From Actinoplanes nipponensis (GTDB lineage Bacteria; Actinomycetota; Actinomycetes; Mycobacteriales; Micromonosporaceae), in contig NZ_BOMQ01000016.1 in the NCBI RefSeq assembly GCF_016862275.1, forward strand, positions 1-64,000: a stretch of DNA of 64,000 nucleotides, in the 5' to 3' direction. This document shows positions 49,500 through 57,460 of the stretch, in pieces. How positions within the stretch are numbered: position 1 is the stretch's first letter; every line of letters begins with the position of its first letter. The translations under genes were made by a program, and so were the position numbers. The notes beneath the pieces are model-generated. The model was not told the origin of the DNA and did no database searches. It saw nothing but the letters and a program-made list of their open reading frames with translations.

Positions 49500-49818
49500 C
49501 GAATAAGGCCTTCCGTTGGTGATGACGGAGCCGGCTCGGGGCACAGCCATCACGCGACGGACGACCACGGTTGAGCCGGCGGATGTCAGTCGATCACCCG
49601 AAAAGAGCGCACGAATGCATTTTCGCCGACGTTCACCGGCCCGTACGGGTTAGGCCGATCGGGCGAGGGAAAAGCGACGTTCGGCGGCCCGGCGGCCGCT
49701 GTGCAGGGAGCTGACCTGCGAGAACTTCACCCACCCGCGGCGTACCGGGAAAGGAGCGGCCAAATGGTGGTGATGTAGATCACAGGGTGAACTGTCGGAT
49801 GTGTTCTGCATTTGTTTT
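49500..49818. other. Leader and promoter region of the EPS operon
   Basis: No gene is supported. It contains a CRP-like palindrome (49770-49783), a GC hairpin around 49685-49715, and AT-richer sequence near 49790-49815 before the dienelactone hydrolase stop. A long 5' leader is likely for the operon that begins at 49499. Confidence 0.5.
49770..49783. promoter_or_regulatory. CRP/FNR-like site
   Basis: GTGA-TGTAGA-TCAC, a perfect palindrome followed by A, matches the TGTGA-N6-TCACA core of CRP family sites except for one flanking base. It lies about 270 bp upstream of the EPS operon start. Confidence 0.6.
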
Positions 49819-50409
49819 TCAGGACAGCCGGTCGAGAAACTCGCCGGACCGGCGCAGGGCCAGCTCGGTCGCCGCCGCGTCGTGGGCCGGCAGCGAGCTG
49901 TCGGTGAACAGGTGGTGGTCGCCGGGATAGAGGAACAGCTCGGCCACCCCCGGCCCGGCCGCCGCGACCAGTTCCCGGGCGGCGTCGAGGTCGCCCTCCA
50001 GGGCGAAGAACGGATCCCGGTCCATGCCGTGGATCTGCACCGGCAGTCCGGCCGGCCACGGGCCGAGCGCCCACTCGCCGGTGATCGGCAGGCAGGACTC
50101 GTACAGCAGGGCGCCGCGGGCGCCGGGGCGGGTCTGGGCGTACCGCTGGGCGGTGGCGGCGCCCCAGGACAGGCCCGCGTAGACCAGGGCCTCCGGCAGT
50201 GCGGCCACCGCCCGCTCGGCCCGCGCGGCGAGCTGCTCGTCGCCGAGGCTCCCGACGTGCGCCAGGCCCTCCTCGACGGTCGCCGGCCGGACGCCCTCGA
50301 ACAGGTCGGGCGTGTGCACGGTGTGCCGGCCGCCGCCCAGCCGCTCGGCGAACGCCCGCACCCCGTCGGTCAACCCCTGCACGTGGTGGAACAGCACGAC
50401 CTCGGCCAT
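49819..50409 (-). CDS. Dienelactone hydrolase family protein
   Basis: A 196-residue alpha/beta hydrolase. It opens AEVVLFHHVQGLTDGVRAFA, has a nucleophile elbow GLSWGA with Ser where dienelactone hydrolase has Cys, and a final His in YPGDHHLFTD. The Ser suggests an esterase rather than a true dienelactone hydrolase. GAGGGGAAG precedes the ATG by eight bases. It is divergent from an ArsR-like gene at 50474, which probably regulates it. Confidence 0.87.
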   Translation of the reverse strand: MAEVVLFHHVQGLTDGVRAFAERLGGGRHTVHTPDLFEGVRPATVEEGLAHVGSLGDEQLAARAERAVAALPEALVYAGLSWGAATAQRYAQTRPGARGALLYESCLPITGEWALGPWPAGLPVQIHGMDRDPFFALEGDLDAARELVAAAGPGVAELFLYPGDHHLFTDSSLPAHDAAATELALRRSGEFLDRLS

Positions 50410-50473
50410 CTCTACACTTCCCCTCGTCGGACGACACCGCTCGAATGATCCAGAATATTAGAACGGTCGAACT

Positions 50474-51064
50474 TTGTCGGTCAATGAGCAGATCCCGGAC
50501 TACGACCTCGACGACCTGATCGTGGTCACCGCGCCCGCGCAGCTGCGGGCGATCGCCGACCCGTTGCGCGGCACCCTGCTGGAACTGGTGCTGGAACGGG
50601 CCGCGACGGTCTCCGAGCTGGCCCGGGCGGTCGGCCGCCCCAAGGGCACGGTCGCCTACCACGTGAACCTGCTGGTCGACGCCGGCCTGTTCCGCGTCGT
50701 GCGCACCCGGCGGGTCCGCGCGATCGAGGAGCGCTACTACGGCCGGGTCGCGCGGACCATCTCCATCGGCGCCCTGCACCGCCCCGAGGACCGGCAGGTC
50801 GCCGCCGCCGTCAACGGCATCGCCGAGGCAGCCGCCGAGTCCGCGGCGGCCCACGCGGCGGACGAGCTGCGCTGCCTGCTGGTGCACGCCCGCATCCCGA
50901 TCGAGGACGTGCGCGCCTTCTGGGCCGAGGTGCAGGAGGTCGCCCGCCGCTTCGCCCAGATCCCGCGCTCCGGCGACCAGGCGTACGGCTTTGTCGCCGG
51001 CCTCTATCCCACCGACGCCCCGACGCTGCCCGACGCGGCGCCCGGCGAGCCGGGCGGCCGCTGA
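50474..51064 (+). CDS. ArsR/HTH_20-type winged-helix regulator
   Basis: A 196-residue regulator. The winged helix reads IADPLRGTLLELVLERAATV and SELARAVGRPKGTVAYHVNL, then LLVDAGLFRVVRTRRVRAIE. The long C-terminal helical part (HRPEDRQVAAAVNGIAEAAA) may be a ligand or dimer domain. It starts with TTG at 50474 within an AT-rich stretch and has no ribosome site, so translation may be leaderless. The divergent dienelactone hydrolase gene is its likely target. Confidence 0.82.
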   Translation: MSVNEQIPDYDLDDLIVVTAPAQLRAIADPLRGTLLELVLERAATVSELARAVGRPKGTVAYHVNLLVDAGLFRVVRTRRVRAIEERYYGRVARTISIGALHRPEDRQVAAAVNGIAEAAAESAAAHAADELRCLLVHARIPIEDVRAFWAEVQEVARRFAQIPRSGDQAYGFVAGLYPTDAPTLPDAAPGEPGGR

Positions 51065-51195
51065 GCGCCGGCGTTCCCCACGGAGATCACCGGCTATCAT
51101 CCTTCTCGCTTGCCGCGCCGCGGTCCCGTGCCGCGTGCGCCGGGCCCGGCCGGCCGCACACCACAGGTCCGGACCCGGGAAGGCGGCAACGCACG

Positions 51196-51834
51196 GTGGC
51201 TCAGCTGCACTACCGGCACGCGGCGATGAACAGCGGCAAGAGCACCATGGTGTTGCAGTACCGGCACACCTACGCCGCCTGCGGGCGCCGGGGCCTGCTG
51301 ATGACCCGCCTCGACCGGGCCGGCACCGGCATCGTCTCCTCCCGGATCGGTCTCGCGGCCGACGCGCTGGAGATCGGCGCGACGACCGACCTGACCGAGC
51401 TGGTGCTGTCCCGGCCCGGGCCGCGGGTGGACCACGTCATCGTGGACGAGGCCCAGTTCCTGGCGCCCGAGCAGGTCGACCAGCTCGCCGCCCTGGTGGA
51501 CGACCACGACATCGACGTCTTCACGTTCGGGCTGCTGTCGGACTTCCGCGGCCTGCAGTTCCCCGGCTCGGCCCGCCTGGTCGTGCTGGCCGACATCGTC
51601 GAGGCGCTCCAGGTGTACCCGATGTGCTGGTGCGGGCAGCCGGCCCGGATGAACGCCCGGGTGGTCAGCGGGCTGATGGTCCGGGACGGCGACACCGTCG
51701 TGCTGGGCGACACCGGGGCCGACGTCGGCTACGTGGTGCTGTGCCGGCGTCACCACCGGGCCGGTCAGCCGTACGCCTCCCGGCCGGAGCCGGTCACGCC
51801 AGCAGCGACTGCCGCATCTCTCTGCCGGGGTTGA
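51196..51834 (+). CDS. tdk: Thymidine kinase
   Basis: A 212-residue type II thymidine kinase. The P loop is AAMNSGKST, the Mg/nucleotide motif DEAQF is present, and the lasso region has the zinc cysteines CWC and CRRH. It phosphorylates thymidine with ATP for salvage. It begins with GTG at 51196. The last 20 residues run past the fold, and its 3' end overlaps the convergent gene at 51794-52507 by 41 bp. Confidence 0.93.
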   Translation: MAQLHYRHAAMNSGKSTMVLQYRHTYAACGRRGLLMTRLDRAGTGIVSSRIGLAADALEIGATTDLTELVLSRPGPRVDHVIVDEAQFLAPEQVDQLAALVDDHDIDVFTFGLLSDFRGLQFPGSARLVVLADIVEALQVYPMCWCGQPARMNARVVSGLMVRDGDTVVLGDTGADVGYVVLCRRHHRAGQPYASRPEPVTPAATAASLCRG

Positions 51835-52507
51835 AGCCACCGACGACCCGGTGCCCGCCGGGCTCGCGCACGTCGACGGTGTGGTTGCGCCGCATCAGCT
51901 CCCGGACCGGCGGTGGCAACGGGGGCGGCTCCGGCATGGCCGCGCGCAGCTCACGGGCCGTCGCGATGAGCCGCCCGGCCAGCGCCGCCGCGTCGGCGTC
52001 GACCGGGACCCGGCCGTACTCCCACCCGGCCACGGTGAGATCGAGGATCTCGAACAGGTGGGCCAGCGGCGGCTGCGGATCGGCCACCCGGACGTACCGG
52101 CGGGCCTGGTCGCCGAGGACCGTGGCCGCCGCGGCCACCTGGACGTACGGGTGCAGGCGGCCGGGCAGCGCGAACAGCGGCCACCGCAACTCCGGCCCGG
52201 CCGCCTGCCACAGCGGCCGGTAGTTGCGGCGGTCGACGGCGACCCCGTGGCCGGTACGCCGGTACAGCTCGCCGGCCTGCGCCAGCAGCTCCGCGTGCGC
52301 CTCGTCGGCGAACTCCCGCAGCACCGTGGCGGCCACCGCGAGACCGTCGTCGCCGTCGAGCGCCGGCACGACCGCGGCGGCCTGCTCCGGGAACGGGACG
52401 CGGACGTGCGCGCCGTACCGCCGCCGGATGTCCTCGAGCAGGGCCTGCTGCCGGGCCGGGTCGGGGTCGGCGCGCCGCCGGCCGGGACCGAGCGGGAACC
52501 ACCGCAT
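51794..52507 (-). CDS. Hypothetical protein
   Basis: A 237-residue soluble protein, Arg- and Ala-rich, with segments RQQALLEDIRRRYGAHVRVP, LYRRTGHGVAVDRRNYRPLW and AHLFEILDLTVAGWEYGRVP. The C-terminus ends GFNPGREMRQSLLA. Third-position GC is high throughout. I recognise no domain. It is convergent with tdk, overlapping its final 41 bp, so the last residues of one are probably dispensable. Confidence 0.75.
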   Translation of the reverse strand: MRWFPLGPGRRRADPDPARQQALLEDIRRRYGAHVRVPFPEQAAAVVPALDGDDGLAVAATVLREFADEAHAELLAQAGELYRRTGHGVAVDRRNYRPLWQAAGPELRWPLFALPGRLHPYVQVAAAATVLGDQARRYVRVADPQPPLAHLFEILDLTVAGWEYGRVPVDADAAALAGRLIATARELRAAMPEPPPLPPPVRELMRRNHTVDVREPGGHRVVGGFNPGREMRQSLLA

Positions 52508-52561
52508 GTCGCCTCGTCTCCGCCGCCGTTGTGCCGGACGCGGCCATGCTAATCGAGGCGA

Positions 52562-53671
52562 TCAGAGGCAGGAGGCGCAGACGCCCGGCGGATAGTCGGG
52601 GTCCGGCAGCGGAACGTTGCTGACCAGCGGCTTGCGGACGCGTGCTTCGTCGGTGCGGATCGGCGCCAGCCGGTACCGGTCCGGCTGGTCCCGCACGATC
52701 CGCCAGCACCGGTCGTGCACGCCGTACAGCCGGCCGCCGCGCTGCCGGATGCCGGAGGTCAGGCAGAGCGCGCCGGTGTTCTCGTTCACCTGCGCGCCCT
52801 TGGCCAGCGGGACCTGGGCGAGGTCCCAGGCGGGCATGACGATGCCCCGGTCGCTCCAGTAGCGGACCGCGTGGATGGTCGGCTCCGTCCCGTTCGGATC
52901 GCACGAGTCGACCGCGCCGGCCATCCAGATGTCGAAGCCGTTGACGTTGTCGTCGGACGGCCCGGCGAACGAGTCCGTGATGGACACGGTGTGACAGGTG
53001 GGCTCCTCCGGCAGCAGCGGGATGGTGGGCCCGCTGATCGGGGTGTCCCACGTGGTGCCGGGCGGCCCGGGCGGCCCGGTGGTCCAGGTCGACGCCAGAC
53101 AGTCGACGGCACACACCGGGCCGGTGGGCGTGGCGTCCTCCGGCGGGTACTCGCTCAGGTCCGCCGTCACCAGCGGATCGGTCAGCGGCACGGCCGCGAA
53201 CCGGGTCACCAGGTGGTCGGCGCCCGAGCGGACCGGCCGCACGCACGCCGCGTTCACGGCGACCCGCCCGGCTCCGTGCGGGGCCTGCCCGGTGCTGACG
53301 CACAGCGCCGCGACGTCGGGCGCTATCCGGCCGGTACGCGAGAAAGCCGTGCCCCCCGGACCCGCGGCCCGCCAGGGCGTGCTCATCAGGCCGGTCGGGA
53401 CCCCGCCGCGGACGTGGTACTGGGTGATCGCGAGAGTGGCGTCGCCGCCGCTGCCGCACGGCGTGGACCGGCCCTTGACGGTGGCGTCGAACCACGGTTC
53501 CCAGAACTGGGAGTCGGGGCGGTACACCCCGCGCAGCCCGTCGATCGTGACGGTCACGCAGGCCGGCGCCGCGGCGACCGGCGCCGCGACGGGTGCGGCC
53601 GTGGCGGGGGCCGCCGGTGCGGCAGCCGCCAGCAGCACGACGGCCGCGGCGGTGAGAAGACGTTCGATCAT
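52562..53671 (-). CDS. Secreted Cys-rich protein
   Basis: A 369-residue exported protein. A signal peptide (MIERLLTAAAVVLLAAAAPA) is followed by two similar halves: GRSTPCGSGGDATLAITQYH and VAALCVSTGQAPHGAGRVAV, then DSCDPNGTEPTIHAVRYWSD and GALCLTSGIRQRGGRLYGVH. The halves look like a tandem duplication. At least ten cysteines suggest disulfides. It overlaps the LuxR gene upstream (ATGA), so regulator and product are co-translated. Function unknown. Confidence 0.82.
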   Translation of the reverse strand: MIERLLTAAAVVLLAAAAPAAPATAAPVAAPVAAAPACVTVTIDGLRGVYRPDSQFWEPWFDATVKGRSTPCGSGGDATLAITQYHVRGGVPTGLMSTPWRAAGPGGTAFSRTGRIAPDVAALCVSTGQAPHGAGRVAVNAACVRPVRSGADHLVTRFAAVPLTDPLVTADLSEYPPEDATPTGPVCAVDCLASTWTTGPPGPPGTTWDTPISGPTIPLLPEEPTCHTVSITDSFAGPSDDNVNGFDIWMAGAVDSCDPNGTEPTIHAVRYWSDRGIVMPAWDLAQVPLAKGAQVNENTGALCLTSGIRQRGGRLYGVHDRCWRIVRDQPDRYRLAPIRTDEARVRKPLVSNVPLPDPDYPPGVCASCL

Positions 53672-54765
53672 GAGGTCCGATCCTGGTCGTGGAGGAGGGC
53701 GAGAGCGGGCGGGCGGGCCGCCCCCAGGGCGCCGAGGGCGAGGCCGAGCTGGAACCGGTTGTCCACGCCCAGCCGGTCCATGAGCCGGCGCAGGGTGTTG
53801 GTGACCGAGCGGGCGCTGATCCGCAGATGCGCGGCGGCCGTCACGTCGGTGTGGCCGAGCGCCAGCAGGTCGACGAGGGTGCGCTCCCGGGCCGAGAGCA
53901 CGATCGGGTTCACCGCGCCGACCTGCGGGTCGGTGGCGGCGTCCCAGTGCCGTTCGAAGAGCTCGGTGAGCGCGCGCACCAGGCCGGGGTGGCCGATCTC
54001 GACGTAGCCGCGCTCCAGGCGTTCCGGGTCCGCCGGCAGCAGGGCCACCGCCCGGTCCAGGACGATCAACTTGAGCGGCACCCGCAGCGACTCGCGGACC
54101 TGGTACGCCGGGTGGTGCGCCTCCTGGGGATCCAGGGCGTCCCGGTCGGCCGGCGGCACCCCGAGCACCCGCATCCGCGTGCCCTGCGCGATGAGCCGCC
54201 GGTCGAGCTCCGCGCCGGTGCGGGCCGACTCGGCGTCGAACTCCTGCTCCGGGTTGATGGTGAGGGTCTCCCGGCGGCCGGGCAGCAGCTCGGCGTAGCG
54301 GGCCCGGGTGAGTTGGCGGGTGGGCAGATACCGCACCCGGGCGCCCAGCGAGCCGCCCAGCCCCGGCTCGGACAGCGGCAGGTCCAGCGCGCCGAGCCGG
54401 GCGCGCAGGTCGCGGACGACGCGCCGGTGCGACTCGGCCAGCGCCTGCCCGTCGGCCAGGGACAGCCGCCGCGTGCGCAGGGCGGCGACCACCACCCCCG
54501 GCGGCGCGGCGGCCCAGGTGCGGCTCGGCGCGGCGGCCCGCCGGTCACCGGAGACGGTGACCGCGCCGCAGGCCCGCAGCTCGGCGAGCGCGTCGTCGAT
54601 GCGGCGGACCGGCATCGCCAGCTCCAGCCCGAGGCGGCGCCGGTTCTCCGGCCCGAACGTCACCAGCGTGCGGTAGACCAGGTCGGCGTCGGCCGACGCG
54701 CCCCAGCGCACGAGCGAGGGCAGGGCCGCTCCGATGGTGAGCGCCGCGGGCGCGGTGACGCTCAT
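53668..54765 (-). CDS. TrmB/LuxR-type transcriptional regulator
   Basis: A 365-residue protein. An N-terminal TrmB-like winged helix (PSLVRWGASADADLVYRTLV, then RRIDDALAELRACGAVTV) leads to a phospholipase-D-like sensor region, and a LuxR HTH closes it (LSARERTLVDLLALGHTDVT and SARSVTNTLRRLMDRLGVDN). The architecture is common in actinobacterial gene clusters for secreted peptides and proteins. Its HTH closely matches that of the small protein encoded 3 bp upstream. It probably controls the secreted protein gene next to it. The N-terminal sensing residues suggest a membrane or peptide signal. Confidence 0.85.
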   Translation of the reverse strand: MSVTAPAALTIGAALPSLVRWGASADADLVYRTLVTFGPENRRRLGLELAMPVRRIDDALAELRACGAVTVSGDRRAAAPSRTWAAAPPGVVVAALRTRRLSLADGQALAESHRRVVRDLRARLGALDLPLSEPGLGGSLGARVRYLPTRQLTRARYAELLPGRRETLTINPEQEFDAESARTGAELDRRLIAQGTRMRVLGVPPADRDALDPQEAHHPAYQVRESLRVPLKLIVLDRAVALLPADPERLERGYVEIGHPGLVRALTELFERHWDAATDPQVGAVNPIVLSARERTLVDLLALGHTDVTAAAHLRISARSVTNTLRRLMDRLGVDNRFQLGLALGALGAARPPALALLHDQDRTS

Positions 54766-55049
54766 GGCCGGCTCTCCGGCGACGCGGTGGTGCCCTCCCG
54801 GCCCGGGACGGGCCGGCCGGCCGCGGCGCCGGGCGCGTGCGCCTTGCGCAGGAACCCGAGCGCCAGGCCGAGCTGGAAGCGGTTGTCCACGCCGAGCCGG
54901 TCCATGAGGCTGCGCAGGATGTTCGTCACGGAGCGGGGGCTGATGCCCAGCTGCTCGGCCGCGGCCACGTCGGTGTGGCCCTGCGAGAGCAGCGCGATCA
55001 GCTCCCGCTCGCGCTCGGACAAAGTGATCTTTCGCAACCCGGTCCCCAT
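54762..55049 (-). CDS. Stand-alone LuxR HTH protein
   Basis: A 95-residue protein that is little more than a LuxR DNA-binding domain (LSERERELIALLSQGHTDVA, then SPRSVTNILRSLMDRLGVDN and RFQLGLALG). It is strikingly similar to the C-terminus of the next gene product; the stretch SLMDRLGVDNRFQLGLALG is shared but for the first residue. It lacks any sensor. It could compete for the same operator or form mixed dimers. The ATG at 55049 is preferred to longer starts. The stop overlaps the next start (ATGA). Confidence 0.82.
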   Translation of the reverse strand: MGTGLRKITLSERERELIALLSQGHTDVAAAEQLGISPRSVTNILRSLMDRLGVDNRFQLGLALGFLRKAHAPGAAAGRPVPGREGTTASPESRP

Positions 55050-55397
55050 CGACGGCGTCCTCGCCGGAGCGCGCCGACCCACCCGTCGCCGCCCCCGTCG
55101 CCGCACTCAACCACACCACCCGGGCCGGGACCAGACCTGCCGGGTTTGTCGGCCGGGGCGGTGCGGGATCCCGCACGTCCGCCGGTGCGGTATCCAGCAA
55201 ATGCGGCCGCGCCGGCCCCGATCCGTTGACCGTCCACATTCGGGCGTCGCACCCTGACCCGGGGCGGGAGCAGCCCGCGCCGGCACCCCGGTCCGGGCGG
55301 GCCCGGCCCGCGCCGGCACGGCGGCCCGGCCGGGTCCGACATCACGACGGGGGATGTCGGCACCGGACCATCCCGGGCCGCCGGCCCGGGTGCGCGG

Positions 55398-57413
55398 TCA
55401 GCCGGCGGCGCGCGGGATCCGGACCGTGACGATCGTCCCCGTGGGCTGGCCCGGGGCGAGGGTGATGGTGCCGTGGTGCCGTTCCACGACCGCCCGGCTC
55501 AGGGTGAGGCCCAGGCCGCTGCCGGGAATGCCGGCGTGGTGGGCGTTGCGCCCCCGGTACAGGCCGCGGAACAACTGGGCCCGCTCGTCGGCCGGGACAC
55601 CGGAGCCGGTGTCGGCGATGGTGAGCAGCGCGGTGGCGCCGTCGGTGGTCAGCGTGACGCCGACCGTGGCGTCGTCCGGGCTGAACTTCACGGCGTTGCT
55701 CAGCAGGCTGTCGACGACCTGGCGCAGGCGGGCCGGGTCGCCGGGGACGGTCAGCCGGTCGGGCCGGCTGACGGCGACGGTGATCCGGTGGTCCTGCGCC
55801 GTACCGGCCGTGGCCGCCACCGCCGCGGCGACCACGGCGGACAGGTCGACGGCTTCGGTGGCCAGGCGGGCGTGGCCGGACTCCAGGGCGGCCAGGTCGA
55901 GCAGCTTCTCGATCAGGGAGTGCAGCCGGCCGTTGTTGCGGGCGATGACCTCGAGCAGGTTGCGGACCTCGCCGATGGTGGTGTCGTCGCTCGACTCGGC
56001 GATCAGGTCGGTGTAGGCGCTGATCGAGGTCAGCGGGGTCCGCAGCTCGTGACCGACCAGGGCGATGTACTCGTCGGTGGTGGCGGCCAGGTGCACGGCC
56101 AGTTCCTCGGCGCGCCGCCGGTCGAGGTAGGCCCCGATGGTGCCGGCGATGCCGTTGAGCAGGACGACCAGGGCCGGCTCGGGCTCCTGGGCGCTGCCGG
56201 AGAAGACGGTCAGGACGCCGGTGATCCGCTCGCCGCTGTGTACCGGCACCGCGCCGGCGGCCCGGCAGGTCGTGGCGGCGATGACCTCCGGCAGCAGCGG
56301 GGAGCCGGGGGCGTGCACGTCGGGCACCCACACCAGGTCGCCGCGCTGCCAGCACGTCCCGCCGAGCCCCACCCCGCGGGCCATGCTGTCCGGCAGGGGC
56401 AGCGGCGGCACGGACTCGGCCTCGAACGATGCGGCCGGGCGCAACACCTCGTCGGCCTCGTCGACCAGCCACAGGCGCACGTACGGCCAGCCCAGCGTCG
56501 TGCCGACCGCCCGCAGGATCTCGTCGCCCAGCGTGGCGGCGTCCGGGCTGCGCGCCAGTACCTTCAGCACCTCGGTCGAGCACTCCTGGAAGCGCCGCGC
56601 GCGGTGTTCGGCGGTGATGTCCTGCACGGCGGCGACCGCGCCGGTGACCACGCCCGCGGCGTCGCGGATCGGCCGGGCGTTGACCGAGAGCCAGTGGTCG
56701 TGACCGTGGTCGTCGTCCATGAGCAGGCCGGCCCGGCGGACGTCCTCGCCGGCCAGGGCGCGCAGCAGCGGGATGTCGGCCGGGGCCAGGGGAGTGCCGT
56801 CGTGGTGACGCATGGTGGCCCGCTGTGTCCACTGTGCTGCCGGCACCGGGTCGCCGGGGGCGTCCGGGACGCCGAACAGCCGCCGCAGGGCGGGATTGAG
56901 GACCATGAGCCGCCCGTCGGTGTCGCAGGCCACCACCCCGGCGTCGAGGCCGTCCAGCAGCGCGCCGACGAAGGCCGCGCAGCTCTCGACGTCCCCGGTC
57001 ATGCCGTGGGGCCGGGAGGGCTCCGCCGGGCCGGCGGCGGCGTGCACCGGGCCCTCGCCCAGGTGCCGGCGCAGCGCCGCGATCAGCTCGTGCACGCCGA
57101 ACGGCTTCGTCATCACCGTGGTGGCGCCGACGGCGGCGAGCCGCGGGTCGCTGGGCGGCAGGTAGCCGGTGAGGACCATGATCGGGATGTCGGCGAGCTC
57201 GGGGTCGGCGCGTACCGCCCGGCAGAACTGCACGCCGTCCAGGTGCGGCATGTCCACGTCGGTCACGATGAGGTCCGGCCGGTGGGCCGCGACCGCGGCC
57301 AGCGCGGCCCGGCCGTCACCGACGATGGTGACGTCGTGGCCGAGCCGGCGCAGCACCTCGGCGACGATCCGCTGATGATCGACGTCGTCTTCCGCCAGCA
57401 GCACCGAGGCCAT
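55398..57413 (-). CDS. Hybrid histidine kinase (REC-PAS-GAF-HisKA-HATPase)
   Basis: A 671-residue cytoplasmic protein. The receiver comes first: Asp52 (IVTDVDMPHLDG) and Lys in TKPFG. A PAS region follows at about 150-270 (DGLDAGVVACDTDGRLMVLN), a GAF domain at about 290-430, then HisKA with YIALVGHELRTPLTSISAYT (phospho-acceptor His) and HATPase with NAVKFSPDDA, ADTGSGV, and SGLGLTLSRAVVE. An N-terminal receiver on a kinase suggests it acts in a phosphorelay. It stands alone; the lone receiver at 39108 is a possible partner only by analogy. No membrane segment is present. Confidence 0.88.
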   Translation of the reverse strand: MASVLLAEDDVDHQRIVAEVLRRLGHDVTIVGDGRAALAAVAAHRPDLIVTDVDMPHLDGVQFCRAVRADPELADIPIMVLTGYLPPSDPRLAAVGATTVMTKPFGVHELIAALRRHLGEGPVHAAAGPAEPSRPHGMTGDVESCAAFVGALLDGLDAGVVACDTDGRLMVLNPALRRLFGVPDAPGDPVPAAQWTQRATMRHHDGTPLAPADIPLLRALAGEDVRRAGLLMDDDHGHDHWLSVNARPIRDAAGVVTGAVAAVQDITAEHRARRFQECSTEVLKVLARSPDAATLGDEILRAVGTTLGWPYVRLWLVDEADEVLRPAASFEAESVPPLPLPDSMARGVGLGGTCWQRGDLVWVPDVHAPGSPLLPEVIAATTCRAAGAVPVHSGERITGVLTVFSGSAQEPEPALVVLLNGIAGTIGAYLDRRRAEELAVHLAATTDEYIALVGHELRTPLTSISAYTDLIAESSDDTTIGEVRNLLEVIARNNGRLHSLIEKLLDLAALESGHARLATEAVDLSAVVAAAVAATAGTAQDHRITVAVSRPDRLTVPGDPARLRQVVDSLLSNAVKFSPDDATVGVTLTTDGATALLTIADTGSGVPADERAQLFRGLYRGRNAHHAGIPGSGLGLTLSRAVVERHHGTITLAPGQPTGTIVTVRIPRAAG

Positions 57414-57460
57414 GCCCCATGGTATTCGGGCAAAAGGGTAGCTAGCTCCCTTTTCGCGGA

